A stretch of DNA of 64,000 nt from contig CAZIIU010000008.1 of assembly GCA_964539395.1 (NCBI GenBank), forward strand, positions 1-64,000, given 5' to 3'. Position 1 is the first letter of the stretch. Every line of letters begins with the position of its first letter. Source of the stretch: M55B112 sp964539395 (GTDB taxonomy: Bacteria > Bacteroidota > Bacteroidia > Bacteroidales > GCA-2748055). The translations under genes were made by a program, and so were the position numbers. Positions 8,376 to 17,677 of the stretch are shown here, piece by piece. The notes under the pieces are model-generated. The model was not told the DNA's origin. It did no database searches and saw only the letters and a program-made list of their open reading frames with translations.

Positions 8376-8479
8376 ACAATTTTACCCGGCCCGAATTGAA
8401 TAATTTCATTCCGTTTGTGATAATCTGTAAAACAAAGAATATTTCGTATCTTGAAAAAAATGCAGTTAATCCAATATCT

Positions 8480-10483
8480 ATGAAAATTGTCGATAATGAT
8501 CCATGGCTAAAACCCTATGAAGCAATAATTGAAAAAAGGTACGGGTTAGTAAAGAGCAAAGCTGCAGAACTAACCAGAGAGCTAAAGGATCTGAAAGCTT
8601 TCTCCACGGGCCATCTCTACTTTGGCTTGCAAAAAGAGGGAAATGACTGGGTCTCCAGGGAATGGATGCCAAATGCAACAGCTGTTTATCTAATTGGTGA
8701 CTTTAACAATTGGCAACAGGAGGATATTTATGCATTTAATCACACCGGCAACGGAAATTGGGAATTAAGGGTTCCTCTTGACAAAATCGGGCATTTGGAT
8801 CAATACAAATTAAAGGTGTACTGGAGAACTGGTTCCGGTGACCGTATCCCGGCATGGGCGAAAAGAACCATTCAGGATCCTGAGACATCAATATATAATG
8901 CGCAGGTATGGTCACCTGTGAAACCCTACCAGTGGAAGAACAAGGTTCCTGATATGACCGGTTTTCAGCCAATTATTTACGAGGCTCACATAGGCATGGC
9001 AACCGAGGAATACAGGGTAGGTACTTTTACTGAGTTCCGGAATAAAGTGCTGCCACGTGTAATAGAGGGTGGTTATAATACACTCCAGCTGATGGCCATC
9101 CAGGAGCATCCCTACTACGGGTCTTTTGGCTACCATGTCTCCAGCCTGTTCGCGGTCAGTTCACGCTTTGGCACACCAGACGAACTGAAAGAGCTAATTG
9201 ACGAGGCACATGGTCAGGGTATCGCTGTAATCATGGACATCATTCATTCCCATGCCGTGAAGAATGAACTGGAAGGACTGGGACTGTATGCAGGGGATCC
9301 GGGACAATTTTTTCATACAGGCAGCAGAAGGGAACATACGGCATGGGACTCTCTTTGCTACGATTACGGCAAAAATGAGGTAATGCACCTTCTTCTGTCA
9401 AACATTCACTTTTGGCTGGAAGAGTACCGTTTTGATGGTTTCAGATTTGATGGAGTAACAAGTATGCTCTTTTATGACCATGGCCTCGGTTCTGATTTCT
9501 CCTCTTATGATATGTATTTCGATGGAAGACAGGATGAAGATGCGATCGTCTATCTCTCCCTGGCAAATATGGTTGCCCTTGAAGTGAGGCCAGGTGCGCT
9601 CTCCATTGCTGAAGATGTAAGCGGATACCCGGGGATCGCCACACCCGTTGATGCAGGTGGTATGGGATTCACGCACCGGCTGGCTATGGGAGTTCCCGAT
9701 TTCTGGATTAAAACCATCAAAGAGAAACGTGACGAAGAATGGAGCATGGGAGCCCTTTACCATGAGCTGACCTCAAAAAGAAGCGATGAGCAGGTGATAT
9801 CCTATGCAGAATCTCATGATCAGGCCCTGGTTGGAGATAAAACAATCATATTCAGGCTGATCGATAAAGAGATGTACTGGTTCATGAGCAAATCTACTCC
9901 CCACCTGGTAGTTGACAGGGGAATTGCACTGCACAAGATGATCCGGCTCCTGACCCTGGCAACTGCAGGGGGCGGATACCTCAATTTTATGGGCAATGAA
10001 TTCGGACATCCGGAGTGGATCGATTTCCCACGCGAGGGGAACGGTTGGTCATACAAGTACGCCAGACGCCAATGGTCACTGGCTGAAAACAGGGACCTGA
10101 AATACCATTATCTCGACGATTTTGATAAAGCAGCTATATCCCTTGTCAGAGACAGCGGTATACTCCGTTCAATATGTGAACCGGTGAAGATTGACGAGCA
10201 CGACAATATCATTGCTTTCAGGAGAAAGGATCTTCTCTTTGTTTTTAATTTCCACCCCGTTAACTCCTACACCGGGTATGGTCTCGCTATTGACCAGGGC
10301 AAATACCAGTGCCTGCTCTCTTCCGACGAAAACCGGTTTGGCGGGTACGACCGGATTAACCTTAAAACTGAACACAGAACAACTGTAGAACGCTCATTTG
10401 GTCTTAAACAGCGGCTCGATCTCTATATTCCTGCCAGAACAGCACAGGTTTTGAAAAATAAACCGGTACCCCGCTTAAGATAA
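8480..10483 (+). CDS. glgB: 1,4-alpha-glucan branching enzyme, eukaryotic type (GH13)
   Basis: This enzyme makes alpha-1,6 branches in glycogen. The 667 residues comprise a CBM48-like N-terminal domain (AVYLIGDFNNWQ), a GH13 barrel and a C-terminal beta domain. Catalytic residues are visible: nucleophile Asp324 in DGFRFDGVTSM, acid Glu378 in SIAEDVSG and Asp447 in YAESHDQALVGDK. The sequence tracks animal/yeast branching enzymes closely (FGYHVSS.FA.SSRFGTPDELK, LNFMGNEFGHPEWIDFPREG) rather than the E. coli GlgB type, so it belongs to the GH13_8 branch. The start at 8480 gives the usual N-terminus; the open frame upstream overlaps ribF on the other strand. It converges on the synthase-phosphorylase gene 8 bp away. 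Confidence 0.95.
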   Translation: MKIVDNDPWLKPYEAIIEKRYGLVKSKAAELTRELKDLKAFSTGHLYFGLQKEGNDWVSREWMPNATAVYLIGDFNNWQQEDIYAFNHTGNGNWELRVPLDKIGHLDQYKLKVYWRTGSGDRIPAWAKRTIQDPETSIYNAQVWSPVKPYQWKNKVPDMTGFQPIIYEAHIGMATEEYRVGTFTEFRNKVLPRVIEGGYNTLQLMAIQEHPYYGSFGYHVSSLFAVSSRFGTPDELKELIDEAHGQGIAVIMDIIHSHAVKNELEGLGLYAGDPGQFFHTGSRREHTAWDSLCYDYGKNEVMHLLLSNIHFWLEEYRFDGFRFDGVTSMLFYDHGLGSDFSSYDMYFDGRQDEDAIVYLSLANMVALEVRPGALSIAEDVSGYPGIATPVDAGGMGFTHRLAMGVPDFWIKTIKEKRDEEWSMGALYHELTSKRSDEQVISYAESHDQALVGDKTIIFRLIDKEMYWFMSKSTPHLVVDRGIALHKMIRLLTLATAGGGYLNFMGNEFGHPEWIDFPREGNGWSYKYARRQWSLAENRDLKYHYLDDFDKAAISLVRDSGILRSICEPVKIDEHDNIIAFRRKDLLFVFNFHPVNSYTGYGLAIDQGKYQCLLSSDENRFGGYDRINLKTEHRTTVERSFGLKQRLDLYIPARTAQVLKNKPVPRLR

Positions 10484-10491
10484 GCTGGTTT

Positions 10492-13400
10492 TTATATCCA
10501 TCTTATAAGTGGAAGATCCATGCGGTGGGGAAGTTCCTTCATTTTTGGGAAAATCCGGAAACCTATATCAAACTGACCTGAGTAACGGGCATGCATAATG
10601 ATCTCGTATTCCGCAATAGAATCTTTACACTTTTTGCATTTAAGCTCCTCAGCCTCAACTATTTTCTTTCGAAGGTCCTTCTCTGATCCTCCAACCATCA
10701 CCATTTCCACACCGATATTATCGGGTGCTATACCGTTCAGGTCCAACTTAATGGTCCCGGAAAACTCCTGTCCGACCTTCAGATCGGCATTACCACTTGC
10801 TGCCTCCGGAATATCCATTTCAAGCACCTTGATTTCCTTCCACTGGTCAATAATCTGCTTCTTATAATAAGATATTTCCCTGGTCAGGCGATAATCATTT
10901 TGTTTCAGCTTGCCGGACCGTTCATGCAATTTCCTGTAAAAACGATCAATATAATCGCGAAGCATCCTGTTCATGGTAAATTCCGGGGCAACACCTGCAA
11001 TTGAATTCTTTATGATCCTGACCCAGTCGGATGGAACACCATCTTTGTTCCGTCTGTAGAACTTTGGTGCAATGTCATTTTCCAACAGCGAATATATCAT
11101 CTCAGCATCCAGTTCATTTTGCTGGTCCTGGTTTTCAAAAGATCGCTCCAGGGGCAATGCCCATCCGGCATCTTCCCTGTATCCCTCTGCCCACCAACCA
11201 TCAAGAACACTAAAGTGAAGCCCGCCATTCATTACGGCCTTTTCACCGCTCGTGCCCGATGCTTCGAGCGGCCGGGTGGGAGTATTAAGCCAGATATCCA
11301 CACCATGAAGAAGTTTCTTGGCCAGAATGATATTATAATTCTGCAAAAAGATAATTTTTCCGATAAACTCCGGCCGCTTCGATATCTCTACAATTTTCTT
11401 GATCAGTTCCTGTCCCGGTATGTCTTTTGGATGAGCCTTCCCTGCAAAGATGAACTGGACAGGACGATCCGGATTATTCACGATCTCTGCCAGGCGGTCA
11501 AGATCAGTAAAAATTAATTGCGCCCGTTTGTAAGTTGCAAACCTCCTTGCAAATCCAATGGTCAGCGACTTATCGTCAAGTGAATCAGCAATCTCAATTG
11601 TAAGTCTGGGGTTATCAATGTATTTTAATGAAGATGCTGTCAATCGCTGCTTTATATAATGAATGAGCTCTGTCCGCTCCTGGTTGCGAATGCTCCAGAT
11701 ACGCTCATCAGCTACTTCATGAATCCTGCTCCAAAGACTTCGGTCCTCCTGTCGTTCCAGAAAATCGTTCCCAAACACCTCCAGGTAAAGTGATCTCCAG
11801 CGATCGGACAACCAGGTTGAAAGGTGCACCCCATTTGTAACGTGCCCGATATGAATTTCATCCTCCATGTATCCCCTCCACATCCCGGCGAACATCTCCC
11901 TGCTAACCTGACCGTGTAGTTTACTTACACCATTAACCTCCTGGGAGAGATTCACTGCCAGAACGCTCATCGAAAAATTCTCATATGGGTCGTCATGCTT
12001 AACCTTCCCAAGATTCATCAACCTGTTCCAGTCAATAGTAAGACGCTCAGGATAATGGCTCATATAAGTCCTCATCATGTTCTCATCAAAGCTATCATGA
12101 CCGGCGGGTACTGGTGTATGGGTGGTGAATAAACTGGTGGCCCTGACTATTTCACGGGCCTCCGGATAGGTCATATTGTGCTCCTGAACATATTCTCTTA
12201 ATCTCTCAAAACCGGTGAATGCTGCATGCCCTTCGTTCAGATGGTACAGATCGGGGTGAATCCCCAGCGTACGCAGCGCTCTTACACCGCCAATACCAAG
12301 AAGCAACTCCTGTTTAAACCTGTTTTCATGATCACCGCCATACAATTTATGTGTAACCTCCCTGTCAACCGCCTTGTTTGCATCAAAATCTGCATCAAGC
12401 AGATAGAGGGGAACCCTACCAACCTGAGCCTTCCATATCCTGAGATGGATGGCGCGGCCCGGCAATACAACCTGTATCGTTTTCCAATTTCCATGTATGT
12501 CCTTTACAGGTGTAACCGGAAGCTGAGAAAAATCCTGGAAATCGTCGTGTGCCACCTGTGTTCCGCCGGCAGTAATCACCTGTTGAAAATAGCCATAGCG
12601 ATAGAGGAGACCGATAGCAGTCATGTCATAGTTATAGTCACTTGCCTCCTTCAAATAGTCGCCAGCCAGCAAACCAAGACCCCCTGAATATACCTTCAGA
12701 GAGTTATGTAATCCATATTCCATGCTGAAATAGGCAACTGAGGGCTCATTCTCTCTTTTTGGGGTGTTCATATACGCAGAATAGAGCGAATACACACGCT
12801 CCATCCTGGAAAGAAAATCCTCATTTTGCTCAAGCGCTTTCAGCCTCTCATAAGGGATTTTTTCAAGCATAACAGCAGCATTCTCCTCAACCATGTTCCA
12901 GATTTCCGGATCCATTGACTGAAAAAGCTCCACGGCCTCACAGTTCCATGACCACCAAAGGTTCCTGGCAAGCTTTTCAAGAAATTTAAGTCTTTCCGGT
13001 ATCTGCTGTTGAACCACTACCCTGCGCCACACCGGCAGTACATCGGTCAATAATTTACTTGTTGAAGGAAGTTGTTCCACTCGTTCTTTCGTGTAATAAT
13101 CATCTTCAATCTCAAATCCACCGGATCGTTCCAGGGCAAGGGAACAGGCTTCCCAATAGTGTATTATAAGTTTATTCCAAAGTGTAAGCTTACTGATTTC
13201 CCTGGCATTTTGTCTTGCATCCTCTATTTCACTATTCTTCATCCCACAATATTCCAGAATTATCTTGCCAATCTCTTCCGTTACCTGCACTTCATTGTTG
13301 TCGTCCCGGCTGATAATTCTGACACCATTAACAGACTCCTTCACCTGGTTGAGCACCCACTGGCCAAAGCCGGTCAGCGACGTTGTTACAGTCGGGACCC

Positions 13401-14751
13401 TCAGTGCCATACTTTCCATTGGAGTATACCCCCATGGATCATAATATGAAGGAAATACAGAAAGGTCAAATCCTGTCAGAAGCTGGTAGTAGCTTAGATT
13501 AAAGACACCGTCAGCTCCCTTTAGGTAGGAGGGTACAAAAATAACTTTTACCTTATCTTCCGGAAGATTCTGAAGGCCGTTCAGCTTAAGACGCTGAAGC
13601 ACCTGATCTTGCTCAGCATAGTGCAAATTGTGTGTAAGGTGTCTTTCGCCCCCTGAAATCCCGGAATTGTTTGCAATTGCTTCCAGCAAGTCTTTTCGTG
13701 GACCAAAATGGTTGGCGGGAACAATAACATAAGCAACGACCGGACGATCCATCTCTTTGTTGCGATTAATTTTGCCCAGGGCATCCAGGATTAAATCGAC
13801 TCCTTTATTCCTGAATTCATATCTGCCACCAGTGAGAACCAGAAATGAATTCTCAGAAAGTTTTTCACCGCTGATCAAAGAAGCAACATGCAGTAACTTC
13901 TCTCTTGCAGCAGTCCTGTCGGAATCCAGTTTCTCTGCAATTTCAAGAAAGGTCTCATTAAAACCGTTTGGTGCGATCAGGTCCACCGGTTTCTCAAGGA
14001 ATTGCAGGCATTCCCGCGCAGTAATATCACTTACAGTTGTAAACACATCTGCCTGGTTGGCTGAAATCTTCTCAACAGATTGCTTGGCCACAATCCCATA
14101 CTCTGATGCTTTCACATCGCCATTAAATTTAAGAAGATCATTGTACAACGGCTGGTTGTTCTCAGCAAGTGCCCGCCCGACTACGGTAGCATGTGATGTA
14201 AATACCAGGCCGATCTGGGGCTGGAACTCCTTGAGATACAAGAGTCCTGCACCTGTCATCCACTCATGAAAATGTGAAACTACCTTTCTGTTTTTCAGAC
14301 CATAAAAACCGATAAAACTTTCGATGATCTTTCCGGTGGCATATCCAAACAGCATCGGCTCTATATAATCCCACTTACCGGTTAGGGAGTCAAGGTGATA
14401 AACTTCCCAAAATTTTTTAAAAATTTCATTTTTATTGTTAAAGAAGGTAGTAAAATCGACAAGCACAGCTTTTGGCTCCCCCTCGATCTTCCATCGGCCG
14501 GTCCTGACAATCAGCCCTCCTTCCGCAGCATGGCTTTTCCACTCATCAAACAAATCCGGATCTTCGTTGAATTCAGGATGCTCACCACTTTCTCTCCATA
14601 CATCCGGACCAATTACAATATAATTCTCCTTCAACTTTTCCAGGACTTTTGATGCCTTTGTCGACAGGACTGTATGGATCCCTCCCATTTTATTACAAAC
14701 CTCCCAGCTTACCTCAAAGAGGTAGTCGGGAGTAATTATTTCCTTACCCAT
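10492..14751 (-). CDS. Glycogen synthase (GT3-like) fused to alpha-glucan phosphorylase (GT35)
   Basis: This is a 1419-residue fusion. Residues ~1-560 form a glycogen synthase resembling the eukaryotic GT3 family (WEVCNKMGGIHTVLSTKA near the N-terminus, SHFHEWMTGAGLLYLK, and the acceptor-site region FPSYYDPWGYTPMESMALRV). Residues ~590-1300 form a glycogen/maltodextrin phosphorylase of the short GlgP type (ARNLWWSWN, AYFSMEYGLHNSLKVYSGGL, HLNEGHAAF, FTTHTPVPAGHD), with the PLP lysine expected at Lys1171 in GTSGEKAVMNGG. About 120 residues beyond that are a C-terminal extension with a CKKC pair. One polypeptide thus holds chain-elongating and phosphorolytic activities. It is the last gene of the glucan operon. 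Such fusions are known in Bacteroidota. Confidence 0.92.
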   Translation of the reverse strand: MGKEIITPDYLFEVSWEVCNKMGGIHTVLSTKASKVLEKLKENYIVIGPDVWRESGEHPEFNEDPDLFDEWKSHAAEGGLIVRTGRWKIEGEPKAVLVDFTTFFNNKNEIFKKFWEVYHLDSLTGKWDYIEPMLFGYATGKIIESFIGFYGLKNRKVVSHFHEWMTGAGLLYLKEFQPQIGLVFTSHATVVGRALAENNQPLYNDLLKFNGDVKASEYGIVAKQSVEKISANQADVFTTVSDITARECLQFLEKPVDLIAPNGFNETFLEIAEKLDSDRTAAREKLLHVASLISGEKLSENSFLVLTGGRYEFRNKGVDLILDALGKINRNKEMDRPVVAYVIVPANHFGPRKDLLEAIANNSGISGGERHLTHNLHYAEQDQVLQRLKLNGLQNLPEDKVKVIFVPSYLKGADGVFNLSYYQLLTGFDLSVFPSYYDPWGYTPMESMALRVPTVTTSLTGFGQWVLNQVKESVNGVRIISRDDNNEVQVTEEIGKIILEYCGMKNSEIEDARQNAREISKLTLWNKLIIHYWEACSLALERSGGFEIEDDYYTKERVEQLPSTSKLLTDVLPVWRRVVVQQQIPERLKFLEKLARNLWWSWNCEAVELFQSMDPEIWNMVEENAAVMLEKIPYERLKALEQNEDFLSRMERVYSLYSAYMNTPKRENEPSVAYFSMEYGLHNSLKVYSGGLGLLAGDYLKEASDYNYDMTAIGLLYRYGYFQQVITAGGTQVAHDDFQDFSQLPVTPVKDIHGNWKTIQVVLPGRAIHLRIWKAQVGRVPLYLLDADFDANKAVDREVTHKLYGGDHENRFKQELLLGIGGVRALRTLGIHPDLYHLNEGHAAFTGFERLREYVQEHNMTYPEAREIVRATSLFTTHTPVPAGHDSFDENMMRTYMSHYPERLTIDWNRLMNLGKVKHDDPYENFSMSVLAVNLSQEVNGVSKLHGQVSREMFAGMWRGYMEDEIHIGHVTNGVHLSTWLSDRWRSLYLEVFGNDFLERQEDRSLWSRIHEVADERIWSIRNQERTELIHYIKQRLTASSLKYIDNPRLTIEIADSLDDKSLTIGFARRFATYKRAQLIFTDLDRLAEIVNNPDRPVQFIFAGKAHPKDIPGQELIKKIVEISKRPEFIGKIIFLQNYNIILAKKLLHGVDIWLNTPTRPLEASGTSGEKAVMNGGLHFSVLDGWWAEGYREDAGWALPLERSFENQDQQNELDAEMIYSLLENDIAPKFYRRNKDGVPSDWVRIIKNSIAGVAPEFTMNRMLRDYIDRFYRKLHERSGKLKQNDYRLTREISYYKKQIIDQWKEIKVLEMDIPEAASGNADLKVGQEFSGTIKLDLNGIAPDNIGVEMVMVGGSEKDLRKKIVEAEELKCKKCKDSIAEYEIIMHARYSGQFDIGFRIFPKMKELPHRMDLPLIRWI

Positions 14752-14827
14752 AATAACTATCTGTTAATTTTTCAAATTAAATGTTAAATGTTATCTGTCA
14801 CACAGTACTGCTTTGAATGCGTATTTT

Positions 14828-16345
14828 TCACTTCTCCTTTTTTCCTGTTCCCCGGTTTCCTTCTACAGGTTTTTTGTTAGAAGTGTTTCCAGCTCCTGAA
14901 TTTGTTTTTGCAGGAGCTTTTTTAATGGGCTTTGATGCACCTACTGATCCCGTTTTTTTACCTGCCTTTGTTTCAGCACCAGTCCCTGGTTTCACAACTC
15001 TCCCGGTAGAGGACTTCTGAACGGTCCTTGCCATCTCCTTCTTTTTCATTTTCAGGTTCTTTTTTAACCGGTCCAACTCCTTCTCATACTTTTTAATAAC
15101 ATGATTCTTCTCCTCTACAATCTTACTAAGACGGGAAATTTCATCGTCACTATATACTGAGACGGCAGCATCAACCCTGATCTTAAAATCACTGAGTACA
15201 TTCATGTAATTTATAAATGCCTCATAAGGAGTTTTGTACGGATTGAAATAAGAGTGAATTTCTCCATCCGAGAAGAATTTTGTCGACATATAATAAAAAT
15301 GATCACTTAGCTGAAGGTACCTGAAGTCCTGCATCAAGCCCTGATCATTGCATTGGATAACCTTTTCACGCAGATCATATAATTTATTGAAAGCCTCCTT
15401 TTGCATATCATTTCCAAGCCATGCAGACAAATCCCTCTCCTCATCTGCCCAGGAGATCGGATTGGGTACATGTACCGCAGATACAACCTGGAATTTACGG
15501 GCAACTTCAGAGGGTGTGCTAAAGGTATAAGTTGAATCCTTGAGCACTACCTTTGGCAGGGCCTTCAGGAACTCAAAAATTCCGGATTCCTCCCACTGGT
15601 GCTCCCCAAAGGTCTCATAATCCATGAACAGGTTAACAGTCTCCTCCTCCTTAGGGAGCGCATTCAACCAACCGGTAAATTTCTCAGCAGTGAGCGGATA
15701 ATCCTGCCATCCCTTGTTCGAAAACCTGAATGCAATATCATCGCTCAATTTGAAGTTTTTCAGCAGCACTTTCAGGCGAGGTTCCAGGGCATTACAGTAA
15801 AGATAATTCGGACTTTTCCATCCAAGAACGTGCTTGGCCCCCTCTGTTAGCATTGCTTTGAACCCAAGTTTATAAACGGTGACACCTATCTCGTCAGAAT
15901 AGATCAGCTCTGTATTTCTAAAGACCTCTGGGTCCTTCCCGAAAGTCTCCCTGATCAGCGTCCTGTGCTCCTCCACCTGCCTCTCGAACTCCTCCCTGTT
16001 TCTCATTGAAGCGAGGGAATGACAATATGTTTCCGCCAGCAATTCCACATGCCCGGTCGCTACCAACTCCTGAAAGCTCTCAAGAACATCTGGAGCATAC
16101 AACCTGAACTGCTCAATAGCGATTCCTGAAATAGAGAATGCTATTTTAAATTTTCCTTTATACTTACTGATCAGCTCTTTAATAATCCGATTGGCTGGCA
16201 GGTATGATTTTTCTGCCACCTTTCTCAGGATGCTCTCATTGGTGTAATCGTCATAGTAATAGTGATCATTCCCTATATCGAAAAAGCGGTACGTCCTGAA
16301 CCTGAATGGTTGGTGGACCTGGAAATACAAGCAGATTGTTCTCAT
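14828..16345 (-). CDS. GH57 alpha-amylase-like glycoside hydrolase with basic tail
   Basis: This is a family 57 glycoside hydrolase, probably an intracellular alpha-amylase or glucanotransferase acting on storage glucan; there is no signal peptide. The barrel covers residues 1-~390, starting MRTICLYFQVHQPFRFR. Conserved GH57 regions are HVELLAETYCHSLAS, FRNTELIYSDEIG (candidate nucleophile Glu146) and NLFMDYETFGEHQW (candidate acid Asp242). Residues ~395-440 form a coiled coil (EEKNHVIKKYEKELDRLKK), followed by a ~65-residue low-complexity tail rich in Lys, Gly, Thr and Ala. The tail is unusual for GH57. It lies 14 bp after the GT4 gene and 76 bp before the synthase-phosphorylase fusion in one operon. 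Confidence 0.9.
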   Translation of the reverse strand: MRTICLYFQVHQPFRFRTYRFFDIGNDHYYYDDYTNESILRKVAEKSYLPANRIIKELISKYKGKFKIAFSISGIAIEQFRLYAPDVLESFQELVATGHVELLAETYCHSLASMRNREEFERQVEEHRTLIRETFGKDPEVFRNTELIYSDEIGVTVYKLGFKAMLTEGAKHVLGWKSPNYLYCNALEPRLKVLLKNFKLSDDIAFRFSNKGWQDYPLTAEKFTGWLNALPKEEETVNLFMDYETFGEHQWEESGIFEFLKALPKVVLKDSTYTFSTPSEVARKFQVVSAVHVPNPISWADEERDLSAWLGNDMQKEAFNKLYDLREKVIQCNDQGLMQDFRYLQLSDHFYYMSTKFFSDGEIHSYFNPYKTPYEAFINYMNVLSDFKIRVDAAVSVYSDDEISRLSKIVEEKNHVIKKYEKELDRLKKNLKMKKKEMARTVQKSSTGRVVKPGTGAETKAGKKTGSVGASKPIKKAPAKTNSGAGNTSNKKPVEGNRGTGKKEK

Positions 16346-16359
16346 TCTATTGTCTGGAT

Positions 16360-17649
16360 TTATTTTTCAACTACATCCTTGTATATAGTAAACACCTTAT
16401 TGGCGGAATTCTCCCATTTCATTTTATCCACCTCCTCCCTGCCATATTCTATAAATGTTTTAGAAAGGGACGGATAATTCAATAAACCGTATATTGCATC
16501 TGCCATCGCATCCACATCCCAAAAATCAGTTTTTATGGCATATTTTAAGATTTCCGCTACTCCCGACTGATTGGAGATAATGGTCGGAACATTAGATTGC
16601 ATAGCCTCCAGTGGTGATATGCCAAAGGGCTCGGAGACAGAGGGCATCACATAGACATCGCTGATCGAGAACATTCTGAATACGTCATCACCCTTCAGAA
16701 ATCCGGTAAAGTGAAACCTGTCGACAATACCCAGGGCAGCGGCCCAGTTGATCATGCGTTCCAGCAACTCCCCGCTTCCTGCCATCACAAACTTAACATT
16801 ATCCATTTTCCGCAATACTTTATCAGCAGCCTGAACGAAATACTCAGGTCCCTTTTGCAATGTGATCCGTCCAAGAAATGTAACAACCTTGTCATCAATT
16901 CCTCTCCTGAGAGCAATTTTTTCATGCTCAGCCAGTGGCTCCACTGCATTATACACTGTGGTTACCTTCGATTCATCAATCCTATATTTGTCAATTATCG
17001 TATTTCGTGTCAGATTGCTTACTGCAATGATTCTGTCAGCCGCTGCCATTCCCATTTTCTCAATCTCAAATACTGCAGGATTTACCTTTCCACCGGACCT
17101 GTCAAAATCGGTCGCATGCACGTGGATCACAAGCGGTTTGCCGGAAACACTTTTTGCCGACATACCGGCAGGATAGCACAACCAATCGTGTGCATGAATA
17201 ACGTCATGCTCATTTTCACCGGCAATCTGTCCAGCTACCAATGCATAATTGGCAATCTCTTCAAACAGGTTCTGACCATATCCTCCACTAAATACCAATT
17301 TACCTCCCGGTGTGGTATGAATCAGCTTTTTATTTCCGATTCCGGCCTCATTAACCAATGATTCATATTCCTCCGGGGAATGGTAAGGGACCAGGTTTGA
17401 ATTGACTTCAATATAAGAGATCTTCTTTAAAAGGCTTGAGAATTTCATATACTTACTGCTCAGGGAAACATCACCGGCCCCAACAATCCGGAGCTTGCTC
17501 TGATCTTCATCACCATATGCCCTTGGAACGACAAAAAGAATGTCGAGGTCGGGAATGGTGGAAAGGCCCCGTGTAAGTCCGTAGCTTGCTGTTCCGAGTC
17601 CTCCGGAGATATGTGGTGGAAATTCCCACCCAAACATTAATACCTTCAT
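16360..17649 (-). CDS. GT4-family glycosyltransferase of the glycogen cluster
   Basis: A 429-residue GT-B fold glycosyltransferase. The N-terminal half has the glycogen-synthase-like MKVLMFGWEFPPHISGGLGT and DVIHAHDWLCYPAGM; the C-terminal half has VTFLGRITLQKGPEYFVQAA and the nucleotide-sugar site VMPSVSEPFGISPLEAMQ. It is probably a second glucan chain-elongating enzyme, using an NDP-glucose donor, but GT4 members are diverse and the acceptor is not certain. It sits 28 bp downstream of the debranching-enzyme gene. The operon thus encodes two potential synthases (this and the GT3-like domain). Confidence 0.88.
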   Translation of the reverse strand: MKVLMFGWEFPPHISGGLGTASYGLTRGLSTIPDLDILFVVPRAYGDEDQSKLRIVGAGDVSLSSKYMKFSSLLKKISYIEVNSNLVPYHSPEEYESLVNEAGIGNKKLIHTTPGGKLVFSGGYGQNLFEEIANYALVAGQIAGENEHDVIHAHDWLCYPAGMSAKSVSGKPLVIHVHATDFDRSGGKVNPAVFEIEKMGMAAADRIIAVSNLTRNTIIDKYRIDESKVTTVYNAVEPLAEHEKIALRRGIDDKVVTFLGRITLQKGPEYFVQAADKVLRKMDNVKFVMAGSGELLERMINWAAALGIVDRFHFTGFLKGDDVFRMFSISDVYVMPSVSEPFGISPLEAMQSNVPTIISNQSGVAEILKYAIKTDFWDVDAMADAIYGLLNYPSLSKTFIEYGREEVDKMKWENSANKVFTIYKDVVEK

Positions 17650-17677
17650 ACAATACTAATATCGGTCAAGTGTACCT

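Noticed and set aside
8261..8479. Extended N-terminus for the branching enzyme
   Set aside because: It overlaps ribF on the opposite strand, and residues before 8480 do not resemble branching enzymes.
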